In this document: in pieces, positions 26,394 through 35,561 of the stretch
How the letters are laid out: every line of letters starts with the position of its first letter
Numbering within the stretch: the first letter of the stretch is position 1
Source: Streptomyces phaeofaciens
Lineage (GTDB): Bacteria; Actinomycetota; Actinomycetes; Streptomycetales; Streptomycetaceae
Length of the DNA: 64,000 nt
Direction of reading: 5' to 3'
NCBI RefSeq assembly: GCF_014648915.1
Contig: NZ_BMSA01000030.1
Span: 55,511 to 119,510, forward strand
Notes under the pieces: generated by a model
Seen by the model: only the letters and a program-made list of their open reading frames with translations
Told to the model about the DNA's origin: nothing
The model's database searches: none
Made by a program: the position numbers and the translations under genes

Positions 26394-26592
26394 CTGTCGC
26401 ATGTCCGGCCGGTGTTGGGGCCGGGTCGCGGGTCCCCCCGCGCGGCATGCACATCCCCCTCATACAGGAAGCGCTTTCGCGGAGCCGCCGGGCAAGCGTT
26501 CCACAGGCCACGCGGAGATCGGTCCCGCGCCTGCCGGCGGGAACCGATCCCCGGAGATACACAGGTGCGGCCGAGAGCCCGCATGGCCCACG

Positions 26593-27150
26593 ATGACCCG
26601 CATGCACGACTTCTTTCCCCCGGACCGCCCCCGCGAGGTCCGCCCCGGCGAGTACCCGGCGTGGGACGCCGCGCTCGCCCTCGTCAACCGTGACCTGGCC
26701 ACCCTCCTGCCGGAGCACGGCCCGCTGCGCCTGCTGGCACTGCCGCACCGGCCGACGGAGCCGACCGACGCCGGGCAGCCGCCCGAGCAGGTGTACGTCG
26801 CCCTGCCCGACGGCCGCTGGCACGGCGACGACCTGCACGAACACCCGGACAGCACACCGGACGGCACGCCGGCCGGCGCGCTCGTCGACGTGGCGGAGGC
26901 GGCCCAGGAGACGGTGCTGGAGTGCCTGTGGCAGGTGTGGCCCGTCTGCCCCGATCACCGGCTCGGGATGCATCCGGGCCTGGACGACGGCAGGCCGGTG
27001 TGGCGGTGCGCGGGAAGCCGCGCCCCGGGGAATCCGGAACATGTACGGGCGATCGGCGATCTGGAGCCTCCGTACCGCCCGCGCGGTGCGCGCCGGGAGC
27101 GCAATCGGAACAAGCAGAGCAAGCGGGACGGGACGGGCGCATCCCAGTAA
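26593..27150 (+). CDS. Conserved hypothetical protein
   Basis: 185 residues, no signal peptide or membrane helix, not recognised. Acidic middle, conserved-looking cysteines in ECLWQVWPVCPDHRLGMHPG and a CxG near RCAGSRAP, and a very basic C-terminal tail (RPRGARRERNRNKQSKR). MTRMHDFF offers two in-frame ATGs (26593, 26602); neither has a strong ribosome site. Codon use is typical, so it is a real gene. A GGAAGCGCTTTC motif lies 115 bp upstream (26467-26478). Confidence 0.7.
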   Translation: MTRMHDFFPPDRPREVRPGEYPAWDAALALVNRDLATLLPEHGPLRLLALPHRPTEPTDAGQPPEQVYVALPDGRWHGDDLHEHPDSTPDGTPAGALVDVAEAAQETVLECLWQVWPVCPDHRLGMHPGLDDGRPVWRCAGSRAPGNPEHVRAIGDLEPPYRPRGARRERNRNKQSKRDGTGASQ

Positions 27151-27268
27151 GCGATTTCCCGCGCGGCACCCACTGTTTCCTCAACAACCCTTGTGCGTCA
27201 CTCCGGACGGCTCCAATCTGAGCAATGTTCATCTCCCTCGCCGCTCCCCCGACCGGAGACACCCCCAC

Positions 27269-28600
27269 ATGAGACGACTCATCGGCACCCTGGCGGCCGG
27301 CGTCCTGGCCCTGACGGGCCTCACCGCGACCGCGGCGGCCCCCGCCCAGGCCGCCTCCGACGCCGCCGCCTCGGGCACCTTCAACGTCCTGACGTACAAC
27401 GTCGCGGGCCTGCCCGAGGGCCTCAGCTCCGGCCATCCGGCGACCAACACCCCGCTGATCTCACCGCGGTTGGCGGCGTACGACATCGTCAACGTCCAGG
27501 AGGACTTCAACTACCACGCGGCGCTGTACGCGGGCGACAACCACGCCTACCGGACGGCGACCAGTGGCGGCGCGGGCATCGGCGACGGCCTCAACACCCT
27601 CTCCGATCACCCCTTCGAGGACTTCGAGCGGGTGCGCTGGAACGACTGCACCGGCACCAACTGCCTGACCCCGAAGGGCTTCACACTGGCCCGGGTGCGC
27701 CTGGCCGAGGGGGTCTTCATCGACCTCTACAACGTGCACACCAACGCCGACGACTCCGCCGACGCGCTGGCCGCCCGCCGCGCCAACATCGACCAGCTGT
27801 CGGACTTCATCCAGGCCAACTCGTCGGGCAACGCGGTCCTCGTGATGGGCGACACCAACACGCGCTACACCCGCAGCGGCGACAACATCCGCACCCTCGC
27901 CGACGAGAACGGCCTGACGGACGCCTGGGTGCAGCTGGTGAAGGGCGGTACCCGGCCGGCCCAGGGTGCGGACGCGCTGCTGTGCCCGACGACGGCACCG
28001 CCGAACGACTGCGAAGTGGTCGACAAGGTCTTCTACCGGGGCAGCAAGCTGCTCTCCCTGACCGCGAACCGCTACAACAACGAGTGGGCGTCGTTCCTGG
28101 ACTCCGCGGGCGGCAACCTGTCGGACCACTTCCCCCACACGGTCGACTTCTCCTACACCCTCAACTCCTCCTTGCGGGCCAGCGACTTCTTCGGCGGCCC
28201 GCACAGCGCGGCCTTCAACGACGCGGACGACCTGCCCGCCACCCCGGCACCGCGCACCCTGACCCTGCGCGGCGGCGCCCGCCTGGACGCGGTGGCACTG
28301 ACGCACGACGGCGGTACGACGCTGACCCACGGCGGCACGGGCGGCACGGCCACCTCGCTGACCCTGGCGGCGGGCGAGCACCTCACGTCCGTGAAGCTGA
28401 CGCAGGGCCAGAAGAGCGGTCACACGAGAATCTTCTCGGCGGCCTTCACGACCGACAGGTCCCGCACCCTGACCGCCGGAACGGCGACGACGGACACCAC
28501 CACCTTCACGGCCCCCGCCGGCTGGCAGATCGTCGGCTTCACCGGCCGCTCGGGTGACGAGGTGGACAAGCTGGGCGTGCTGTACGCGCCGATCGCCTGA
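27269..28600 (+). CDS. Secreted endonuclease/exonuclease/phosphatase-family protein with C-terminal lectin-like domain
   Basis: 443 residues. Signal peptide 1-31 (GVLALTGLTATAAAPAQAA). Catalytic DNase I-like fold with NVLTYNVAG, VNVQEDF, NVHTNAD, VMGDTNTRY and the terminal SDHFPH. After about residue 300 a beta-rich domain (LTLRGGARLDAVALTHDGG) looks jacalin-like. Secreted sphingomyelinase-like or nuclease activity is possible; the family covers both, and the lectin domain hints at a carbohydrate surface. GGAG precedes the ATG at 27269. Confidence 0.8.
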   Translation: MRRLIGTLAAGVLALTGLTATAAAPAQAASDAAASGTFNVLTYNVAGLPEGLSSGHPATNTPLISPRLAAYDIVNVQEDFNYHAALYAGDNHAYRTATSGGAGIGDGLNTLSDHPFEDFERVRWNDCTGTNCLTPKGFTLARVRLAEGVFIDLYNVHTNADDSADALAARRANIDQLSDFIQANSSGNAVLVMGDTNTRYTRSGDNIRTLADENGLTDAWVQLVKGGTRPAQGADALLCPTTAPPNDCEVVDKVFYRGSKLLSLTANRYNNEWASFLDSAGGNLSDHFPHTVDFSYTLNSSLRASDFFGGPHSAAFNDADDLPATPAPRTLTLRGGARLDAVALTHDGGTTLTHGGTGGTATSLTLAAGEHLTSVKLTQGQKSGHTRIFSAAFTTDRSRTLTAGTATTDTTTFTAPAGWQIVGFTGRSGDEVDKLGVLYAPIA

Positions 28601-28614
28601 GCCCGGGACAGGAA

Positions 28615-28635
28615 CCCGCCCCGGCCCGGGGCGGG
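28615..28635. terminator. Bidirectional terminator hairpin
   Basis: CCCGCCCCG-GCC-CGGGGCGGG: perfect 9-bp stem, 3-nt loop, between convergent genes ending at 28600 and 28659. No U-tract, common in Streptomyces. Confidence 0.6.
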
Positions 28636-28658
28636 ACACCGTCGGACGCGGGAGACCG

Positions 28659-29786
28659 TCAGACGCGGGACACGATCCCGCAATCCTCGGAAGAGTCCTG
28701 GCCGAGGTCCGTGCTGCGGTCGTACGGGTCCGTCGTCGGGCCGGTCGGCTCCGGTCCCGTGGGGTCGGCGCTCTTGAAGTGCGGGTGCAGGAAACCGTCG
28801 TAGACCTCGCAGGCGGAGTTGCCGATCTCCTGGTCGTACTTGACGACGACCAGCCGTCCGGCGGTGATGTTGTAGTGCGCGGGGTCGGACAGTTCCACGT
28901 CGAGCACGCGGCGCACGATGGTCCGGGTCACCTCGTTGGAGCCGCCGGCCTGGGCGACCGGATAGACGAAGGTGTAGTCGGCGTGCACCCTCACACCCGC
29001 GAACTCGCCCTTCTCGAACGTCATCCGCCCACGCGTCTTGACCACATCGCCCACGATCCTGATCTCGTCGGGATCGAATCGGCTGAACATCTTCAGCGGG
29101 TCGTCCCCCTCGCTCGGGGACCGCAGCGAGGTGTTCATGTCGTCGAGAAGGCCCGGCTGCTTGGGGTCGAGCACCGAGAGCGCGGCGGTGGGGCGTTCCC
29201 CGCGCAGCGTCTTCGGGTCGAGGTTCGCGCCGATCAGCAGTTTCGACGTCAGCTGCAACGCCTGCGCGACCCGGTCCTTCGAAGCGCCTCCGACGGCCTT
29301 CGCGGCCGGCACGACGATCCCGGCCTCGCCGTCGGCCCAGCGCAGGGCCGGGGAGCCGGCGAACGGCCGGTCGAGCGTGGGGATCTGATCGGGCTCCTGG
29401 CCGGGCGCGCCGGTCGGGGCGGCCGTCTCCGCGGGGAGCGGGGACGCGGAGGCCTCCGGCTCGCCCTGGCCGAGGGGGTCGCCGGGCAGCAGCGACGGCT
29501 TCAACGCCACGACGACCACGGCGATCGCCGCGGCCACCCCGAGGGCGGACCAGATCTTCTTCCGGCGCCGGGGGCCGCGGGCCGCCGCGTCCGGGGTGGC
29601 CCGCCACGCCGCGGGCGTCTCGCCCCGGGCGTCCTGCTGCCGCAGCCGCTCGGTGACCATGCGGGCGCGTGCGGAGGGCTCCTTCGGCGCGGCGGCTCCC
29701 GATTCGCTGTCGCGCAGGAAGGCCTGCAATGCCTCGTCGGAAATGGACGAGCCGTCTCCGGGCTCTTCGGGGGTTCTGCCGACCAC
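28659..29786 (-). CDS. Single-pass membrane protein, function unknown
   Basis: 375 residues. Cytoplasmic N-terminus with charged residues, RRRKK stop-transfer, one transmembrane helix (IWSALGVAAAIAVVVVAL, about 78-95), then a Pro/Ala linker and an extracellular domain (RVVVPAAKAVGGASKDRVAQAL..., DVELSDPAHYNITAGRLVVVK) with Cys residues near the end. GTG 29786 is the first start codon after a good promoter; the open frame continues upstream but would run through the promoter. Not recognised. Confidence 0.7.
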   Translation of the reverse strand: MVGRTPEEPGDGSSISDEALQAFLRDSESGAAAPKEPSARARMVTERLRQQDARGETPAAWRATPDAAARGPRRRKKIWSALGVAAAIAVVVVALKPSLLPGDPLGQGEPEASASPLPAETAAPTGAPGQEPDQIPTLDRPFAGSPALRWADGEAGIVVPAAKAVGGASKDRVAQALQLTSKLLIGANLDPKTLRGERPTAALSVLDPKQPGLLDDMNTSLRSPSEGDDPLKMFSRFDPDEIRIVGDVVKTRGRMTFEKGEFAGVRVHADYTFVYPVAQAGGSNEVTRTIVRRVLDVELSDPAHYNITAGRLVVVKYDQEIGNSACEVYDGFLHPHFKSADPTGPEPTGPTTDPYDRSTDLGQDSSEDCGIVSRV

Positions 29787-29823
29787 GGTCGTGAAACGCC
29801 TTTCTTCGGCCTTCGGCTTGCTT

Positions 29824-29853
29824 CCCCTAGGGGACGTCCCAGCGAATCCACAA
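29824..29853 (-). promoter_or_regulatory. Promoter of the membrane-protein gene
   Basis: Minus strand TTGTGG (29848-29853), 18-bp spacer, TAGGGG (29824-29829). The -10 lies in the 12-bp palindrome TCCCCTAGGGGA (29823-29834), a possible operator. Confidence 0.5.
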
Positions 29854-30010
29854 GTTGCCGGATCACCCCTCCATTTGATGTGAACCTGATCACAGCCCGC
29901 TCGGTCCCGACGTGGCCTGCCGAACAGCCCGCGCCTTAGGATCCTCACTGATCCCTCCGGCCCGAGCCGCAGGCCCGAGCCCCAGCAGAAGCGCAAGCAA
30001 GGCGGAACCC

Positions 30011-30607
30011 ATGCCCCGAGCCGGCCTCTCCACCGACCGTCTCGTCGCCGCCGCCGCCGAGCTGGCCGACGAGGTCGGTTTCGAGGGGGTCACCGTGTCG
30101 GCGCTGGCCCGACGGTTCGGAGTCAAGGACGCGAGTCTCTATTCGCATGTACGCAACCTCCAGGACCTGCGGACCCGGCTCGCGCTGTTCGTCGGCGGCG
30201 AGATGATCGACCGCATCGCGGTGGCCGTCGCCGGACTCGCCGGCCGGGACGCGCTGACCGCCTTCGCCGGGGCGTACCGGGAGTACGCCCTGCGGCACCC
30301 GGGGCGGTACGCGGCCACGCAGATCCGTATCGATCCGTCCCTGGCGGCGGACACCCCCGAAATGCGCCGCACCGCCGAGATCACCTACGGCATGCTCCGC
30401 GGTTACGGCCTCGACGAACCGGACCTCACCGACGCCGTCCGTCTGCTGCGCAGCACCTTCCACGGGTACTGCCTGCTGGAGGCGGGCGGCGGCTTCGGTG
30501 CGCCGCGGGAGGTCCAGCGGTCGTGGGACAAGGCCGTCGACGCCCTGCACATGGCCCTGACCCACTGGCCCCGCGAGGCCCGCGGCGGGGGCGCTCAAGG
30601 GGACTGA
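30011..30607 (+). CDS. TetR-family transcriptional regulator (WHG domain)
   Basis: 198 residues. HTH FEGVTVSALARRFGVKDASLYSHV and a C-terminal TetR_C_33/WHG-like domain (RYAATQIRID, FHGYCLLEAGGGFG). ATG 30011 with AAGG upstream is preferred to a longer in-frame extension at 29912. The gene beside it is a convergent PEP mutase-like enzyme; the target is unknown. Confidence 0.85.
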   Translation: MPRAGLSTDRLVAAAAELADEVGFEGVTVSALARRFGVKDASLYSHVRNLQDLRTRLALFVGGEMIDRIAVAVAGLAGRDALTAFAGAYREYALRHPGRYAATQIRIDPSLAADTPEMRRTAEITYGMLRGYGLDEPDLTDAVRLLRSTFHGYCLLEAGGGFGAPREVQRSWDKAVDALHMALTHWPREARGGGAQGD

Positions 30608-30611
30608 CGCG

Positions 30612-30625
30612 CCCGCCCGGGCGGG
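30612..30625. terminator. GC-rich palindrome between convergent genes
   Basis: CCCGCCCGGGCGGG, perfect 14-bp palindrome in the 37-bp gap between genes ending at 30607 and 30645; a compact bidirectional terminator. Confidence 0.45.
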
Positions 30626-30644
30626 GGCGGTGCGCCACCGGGCC

Positions 30645-31433
30645 TCATTCGGGCCGCGCCCCTGTGCCGAGCGCCTGGACATCCTCGTACGTCGGGGTCC
30701 GGCCCTTCGGGGTCCGGCCCTCGCGGATCTCGGTGACCGTCTCCAGGGCCGCGCCGAGCGCCCGTCGGTACAGCAGCGATCCGAGGCTGATGCGGCTCAC
30801 TCCGAGCTCGGCGAGCCGGGGGACGGTCGGGCCGGCCGGCGTGTAGAGAATGTTGAGCGGGACGTCGAGGTGATCGACGAGTCCGGCGATCGTGGCGGGA
30901 TCGGTGAGGCCGGGAACGAACACGCCGTCAGCGCCCGCCTGTTGGTACGCGTCGAGCCGGGAGAGCGTCTCGCCGAATCTCCCCGCGCAGTCCCCTCCGG
31001 GGCCCGGCCAGTACATGTCCGTACGGGCGTTGATGAAGAGGCCCGGTGCCGCCGCCCTTGCGGCCGCGATCTTCGCCGTGTGCCGGACGGCCGGGCCGGA
31101 ACCGTCCTCGAGGTTGATGCCGACCGCGCCCACGGCGGCCAGTTGGCGTGCGAACTCCCCCACCTCGTCCGGGTCTTCGCTGAATCCGTCCTCCGCGTCC
31201 ACGGACAGGTGGAAGGGGCGTGAGCCGAGGAGGAGGGCGAGTCCGAGGGTCTCGTCACGGGTCGACGACGTCCCGTCGGGCAGACCGGCCGCGGCGGCCA
31301 CGGCCAGACTGGTCGTCCCGATCGCGCGGAACCCCAGGCCCGCGAGTGCGAGCGCGGAGGCGTGGTCCCAGGCGTTGGGCAGCAGGAGCGGTGCGCCGGC
31401 CCGGTGGAGTGCGGTGAAAGAGGTCAGGGACAC
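30645..31433 (-). CDS. Isocitrate lyase/phosphoenolpyruvate mutase family protein
   Basis: 262 residues, complete TIM barrel. Metal-binding acidic motifs SVDAEDGFSEDP and VGINLEDGSG, then FINARTDMYW. The isocitrate-lyase KKCGH loop is absent, so it belongs to the PEP-mutase side of the superfamily, whose members cleave or rearrange oxaloacetate, 2-methylisocitrate or phosphonates; the exact reaction is not clear. GTG 31433 has GGGAGG upstream. The gap upstream (31434-31715) holds nothing I can call. Confidence 0.8.
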   Translation of the reverse strand: MSLTSFTALHRAGAPLLLPNAWDHASALALAGLGFRAIGTTSLAVAAAAGLPDGTSSTRDETLGLALLLGSRPFHLSVDAEDGFSEDPDEVGEFARQLAAVGAVGINLEDGSGPAVRHTAKIAAARAAAPGLFINARTDMYWPGPGGDCAGRFGETLSRLDAYQQAGADGVFVPGLTDPATIAGLVDHLDVPLNILYTPAGPTVPRLAELGVSRISLGSLLYRRALGAALETVTEIREGRTPKGRTPTYEDVQALGTGARPE

Positions 31434-31715
31434 CCTGCCTCCCGCTGCCCGCGACGCTCCAGTCCGGCACCACCGCCACCTCGCACCCGGACGACCGCGC
31501 TCCCCCGCGCCGCACCGCCCGGCCGGGCTCCGGGCCGGGCTCCGGCGTCCGCCCCGACCCCCTGCCGACACTTGATCGACTTGCTCACCCTTGCCGTCAT
31601 GCCCGCACGCTAGAGGCCCGTTCGTTCGGCGCCGGCCGAACCGTCGGCGTCGCGGCAGCGCCGGCCACCGTGAGGGCCTGGCGCCGCCCGTCCCGTAGGC
31701 GCTGCCGGAACCCGC

Positions 31716-32093
31716 TCAGCCGACCGCGTCCGTCCTCTCCGCCGCGCTGCGCTCCACGCAGAACTCGTTCCCCTCCGGGTCCGCGAGGACGGCCCAGCCC
31801 CTGCCGTCCGGCCTGCGCTGGTCGTCGACCAGTGTGGCGCCGAGGGCGAGCAGCCGCTCGACCTCCTCGTCGCGCGTGCGGTCCTGGGGCTGGATGTCGA
31901 GGTGAACGCGGTTCTTGACGCTCTTGGCCTCCGGGACGGTCACGAAGAGCAGTCCCGCTCCCTCGATCAGCGCTTCCGGGTCACCGGGCTTGTCGTCGTC
32001 ATGGAGAGGTTCACCGAGGACCTCGGCCCAGAAGCTGCCGAGGGCGTAGGCGTCGAAGCTGTCGACCGTCACGTGACGAATGGCAGAAGTCAT
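31716..32093 (-). CDS. VOC-family (glyoxalase/bleomycin-resistance fold) protein
   Basis: 125 residues, one VOC module: RHVTVDSFDAYALGSFWAEVLG at the start, KNRVHLDIQP and DPEGNEFCVE at the metal-ligand positions. Cytoplasmic. Single-module VOC proteins dimerise; ligand unknown. It starts 115 bp from the divergent gene at 32209. Confidence 0.8.
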   Translation of the reverse strand: MTSAIRHVTVDSFDAYALGSFWAEVLGEPLHDDDKPGDPEALIEGAGLLFVTVPEAKSVKNRVHLDIQPQDRTRDEEVERLLALGATLVDDQRRPDGRGWAVLADPEGNEFCVERSAAERTDAVG

Positions 32094-32208
32094 GCGCGGA
32101 TTCTTCTGTACGCCTCCGGTCGCGGCAACGGAGATTCACCGGCGCGCACCCGGTCCGCCCGGAGAAACGGCACGGCAACCCTTTCCGTACCTGCGGCAAC
32201 CACAGGCC

Positions 32209-33594
32209 ATGACATCTGCACGACGCACGACGCGCCACCGCCGTGTCCGCGCGGCCCGCAAGCCCGCGATCGGCGCCCTCGCCGCCCTCGGGGTGCTCGC
32301 CGGCGCCTGGTACGCCACCGCCGGGGCGGCGGCCACCACCCCGAACCTCGCACCCACCAGCACGCCGGTCGCTCTCACCGCCAAGTTCCCGTATCTGTCG
32401 GCCGGTTACAACCACACGCGCGAGTGGACGCGGACGACGACCGCGGTCGCGCCGAACGGCGGGCTGCGCGTCGCCTGGCCCGCCGCGGACGGGGTGCATG
32501 TCACGCCGCTCACCGCCGCGGGGAAGCGCTCGGGCGCGGACACCGTCGTCAAGGGTGCGAAGGAGGTCGGTGGCCTGGTCGCGCACAACGACGGATTCGC
32601 GCTGCTGACCCGGGTCGGCGACACCAACAAGTGGAAGGAGACGGCGGCCGCGATCGTCCGTTACACCAACGGCAGGCAGACGTTCCGCACCAAGCTCACC
32701 GGCACCGCCTCGAACGACACCGCTCCGCTGCTGGACGGCCAGCTCACCTGGAACGGCACCAAGTACGGGGCGTATTTCGTCGTGCACGGCGCGGGTGGCT
32801 TCGCCGACGGGCACTACGGCGACAAGTTGACGTACCTGAGCGCCAAGGGGGCGAAGCTCGGGGGCGGGTGGAGCTGGGGGTGCAGCCACAACGAGGGCAT
32901 CGCCCTGCACGCCGAGGCCTCGGGTGCCTTCACCTCCCTCTGCTTCGACGACTGGCGCTCGGGGCTGTTCGTCTCGACCGGAATCGGCGCCCCGGACACC
33001 GCGCCCGTCGTACAGCGCGAGCAGTGCTGGGCGGGGTACTGCGGCGGTACCTTCCCCGGCCGCACGGGGGACCTCGTGAAGTCCTCCACCGGACGCTACG
33101 CAACCGCCTTCGCCTCGCGCGGCGCCGCCTCCGCCAGGAAGAACCCGGAGGACTCCAGCGGCCGCGGCTGGACCGTGAAGCCCGGGACGGGCACCCACCA
33201 GGTCGCCGTGGCCTTCATGAAGAACCGCTCCTCCGGTCCCGGGAAGGCGGTGTACCTCACCGGCGCGGCGGGCACCGAGAACGTCAACGTCCACCTCGCC
33301 CCGTACGGCAAGGACCGGCTCCTGGTCTCCTGGGAGTCCCTGAAGAACGCCCAGTGCGCCGACGGCACGTGCACCGGCACCTTCACGGGCACCCACCTCC
33401 GCCTCATCGACTGGAACGGCACGTTCCGGAGCGCGGACAAGGTGGTGAGCACCCGGATCACCGGCGACATCGCGGTTCTCGAGGACGGCACCCTGACGTG
33501 GGCGTACGCACCGGTGACCCCGACGTACGCGAAGCCCCTCTCCGGTACGTCACCGACCACGACGACCCTGCGCATCGCCCGTCTCAAGCCCTGA
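32209..33594 (+). CDS. Secreted protein of unknown function
   Basis: 461 residues. Arg-rich N-terminus and hydrophobic core (AIGALAALGVLAGAWYATAGAAA) indicate a signal peptide or anchor. The rest is rich in beta strands and repeated W/G motifs (GGGWSWGCSHNEG, GRGWTVKPGTG, DRLLVSWESLKN), consistent with a beta-propeller-like fold, with six or more cysteines probably disulfide-bonded (SLCFDDW, QCWAGYCGG, QCADGTCTG). ATG 32209 was chosen as the first Met before the signal; AGG is 5 nt upstream. Not recognised as an enzyme. Confidence 0.7.
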   Translation: MTSARRTTRHRRVRAARKPAIGALAALGVLAGAWYATAGAAATTPNLAPTSTPVALTAKFPYLSAGYNHTREWTRTTTAVAPNGGLRVAWPAADGVHVTPLTAAGKRSGADTVVKGAKEVGGLVAHNDGFALLTRVGDTNKWKETAAAIVRYTNGRQTFRTKLTGTASNDTAPLLDGQLTWNGTKYGAYFVVHGAGGFADGHYGDKLTYLSAKGAKLGGGWSWGCSHNEGIALHAEASGAFTSLCFDDWRSGLFVSTGIGAPDTAPVVQREQCWAGYCGGTFPGRTGDLVKSSTGRYATAFASRGAASARKNPEDSSGRGWTVKPGTGTHQVAVAFMKNRSSGPGKAVYLTGAAGTENVNVHLAPYGKDRLLVSWESLKNAQCADGTCTGTFTGTHLRLIDWNGTFRSADKVVSTRITGDIAVLEDGTLTWAYAPVTPTYAKPLSGTSPTTTTLRIARLKP

Positions 33595-33743
33595 CCGGCC
33601 GTTGCGCCCGCCGTCCCCGTCCGCCCGGTACGGCCCCGGCCCCGGTCGGCGCGGCCCCCTCCCCGCGGTGCATGGCGGGGGGCGGTCCGTCCACGACACG
33701 GGCCGCCGACGTACGGCACCGGTGGCCCCGACGTGCGTCGCGG

Positions 33744-35456
33744 TCAGCCGTCCGTCCGGGCGGCGAGGCTCCTGACCTGTACGGACTCCTCCGTCATGGC
33801 GACGGACACACCGGGCCCGCCACGCCAGCGGACATGCAGTTCGTCCGGCCCCGCCGGCTGTACGGACACCGTCTCCGCAAGGGGTTCCGCGACCGGTTCC
33901 GGCTCCGCGGTGAGCCGGGCGAGCGCGACGAAGACGCCGGTGCCGTCGGTGGTGTGTCCCGTCAGCGAATGGTCCAGTCCGAGCACGGGGAGGAGCTCCG
34001 ACCGCGTGCCCTCCCCGGCCGCCCACCCCGTCACCCGTACGGGGGTCCCGGGCTCCGCCCCCGTCACGCGATGGATCCGCACCTCCGTCGCCCCGCGGAC
34101 GAGGACGACGCCGGTCACCCTCGCTCCGCCGCCCGCCGTGTGCCGCGACGCCGCCCAGCCGTCCCCCACCCCGAGCGGTTCGATACCCGTACGACTCGGG
34201 TCTCCCCCGACGACCACGCTGTTGTCGTACGACGGCGAGGGCGTCGTCCGGGTCGAGTACGCGAGCCGGGTGTAGTGGGGGTCGTAGCGGACGTCCTCGC
34301 TGCCGTGGTTGTGGAGGCGGACCAGGCCGTCCGAACGCGTGGACTGGAGGAGCCAGTTGGGGGCGGCGATCGACGTCGCCGCGTCCTCCCGTTCGGCCGG
34401 GCCGGGCTCCTCGTCGGCCGTCCACACCTCGTGGTCCGGCGGCAGGAGCAGGCCCAGGAAACCCTTGCTCGCCCAGTAGGGGGAGGCGGGCCCCGAGTAG
34501 CCCTGGAGGACGGAGGGGTCGGGGCCGTGCCAGCCGAGGGTGAGCAGGCCGTGCTCGTCGACGGCGCCCCGGTCCAGGAAGTACCGCAGCGCTCCCGAGG
34601 CCAGGCGGCGGGTCTCGCCGGGGCCCAGTGGGGTGTGGCCGGTGAGCGCGCCCAGCCACAGGGGGGCGGTGGTGGCGAAGCGGTAGGTGAGCGAGCGGCC
34701 CTGGTGCAGGGGGGCGCCGTCGCCTCCGAACAGGCGTGCGTAGTCGCCGAGATGGGCGCGCAGGCGGCCTCCGTAGAGCGCCAGCAGGTCCCGGTCCTCG
34801 GCCAGCCAGGCGTGCAGGACCGGGTACAGGTGCATGGCCCAGCCGTTGTAGTAGTCGAAGGCGCGGCCCGCGCCGTCGCTGTACCAGCCGTCGCCGACGT
34901 ACCACTGCTCGATGCGCTCCAGACCGCGGTCGATCGCCTCGCGCGAGGCTTTCGGCGCGTGGCCGATCGACTCCAGGAATCCGCCCACCGTGACCGGGAA
35001 CAACTCCCAGTTGCAGGGCCAGGGTTCCGCGGTCAGCGCGTCACCGAGCCAGGCCGCCGCGCGCTGGCGTACGGCGTCGTCGAGACGGTCCCACAGGAGC
35101 GGGCGGGTCAGCCGCAGCGCGAGGGCGATCGACGCGGCCTCGACGAGAGGCTGGCCGCGGTCCTCGATACGGGGCCAGACCCCCGAGACGCCGGCCGCCA
35201 GGCCGTCGGCGTACCGCCCCAGTGCCGTCTCGTCCCGGCGGAAGGCGGCGAGCAGGAGGGTGCGGGCGTACCCCTCCAGCCCGTCGGAGAGGTGGCCCGA
35301 CCAGCTCTCGTGGGTCCCCGGAAGGTGGTAGAGGGCGCTGTCCTCGGTGGCGTACGGCTCGACCGCGGCCAGCAGGGCGTCGGCGGCCGTCTCCCAGTGG
35401 GCACGGGTGTAGCCGGTGCGGGGGCTGAGAACGCGGTCAAGCGGTGGCAGCCGCAT
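33744..35456 (-). CDS. DUF2264 domain-containing protein
   Basis: 570 residues, with the family's typical start (RVLSPRTGYTRAHWETAADALLAAV) and central PCNWELFPVTVGGFLESIG, WYSDGAGRAFDYYNGWAMH, WASKGFLGLLLP. The N-terminal two thirds is probably an alpha/alpha toroid as in glycoside-active enzymes, and the C-terminal third is beta-rich. No signal peptide. Function is unestablished; its position beside rhamnogalacturonan genes suggests a role in sugar-acid or oligosaccharide metabolism (inference). GGAACC... precedes ATG. Confidence 0.8.
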   Translation of the reverse strand: MRLPPLDRVLSPRTGYTRAHWETAADALLAAVEPYATEDSALYHLPGTHESWSGHLSDGLEGYARTLLLAAFRRDETALGRYADGLAAGVSGVWPRIEDRGQPLVEAASIALALRLTRPLLWDRLDDAVRQRAAAWLGDALTAEPWPCNWELFPVTVGGFLESIGHAPKASREAIDRGLERIEQWYVGDGWYSDGAGRAFDYYNGWAMHLYPVLHAWLAEDRDLLALYGGRLRAHLGDYARLFGGDGAPLHQGRSLTYRFATTAPLWLGALTGHTPLGPGETRRLASGALRYFLDRGAVDEHGLLTLGWHGPDPSVLQGYSGPASPYWASKGFLGLLLPPDHEVWTADEEPGPAEREDAATSIAAPNWLLQSTRSDGLVRLHNHGSEDVRYDPHYTRLAYSTRTTPSPSYDNSVVVGGDPSRTGIEPLGVGDGWAASRHTAGGGARVTGVVLVRGATEVRIHRVTGAEPGTPVRVTGWAAGEGTRSELLPVLGLDHSLTGHTTDGTGVFVALARLTAEPEPVAEPLAETVSVQPAGPDELHVRWRGGPGVSVAMTEESVQVRSLAARTDG

Positions 35457-35561
35457 CGGCGGTTCCTTCCTTCGCGGGAGGGTCGGGGCCGGGAGGCCCG
35501 AAACCCCGTAGGGGTCAAGACCTGGGGGCGTCCCGGTTCCGGTCGGGGCGCCCCCAGGGGC

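Noticed and set aside
26467..26478. GGAAGCGCTTTC as a further member of the LacI regulon
   Set aside because: Matches only the common AAGCGCTT core; lies before an unrelated hypothetical gene. Kept as a note in that gene's entry, not as an operator.
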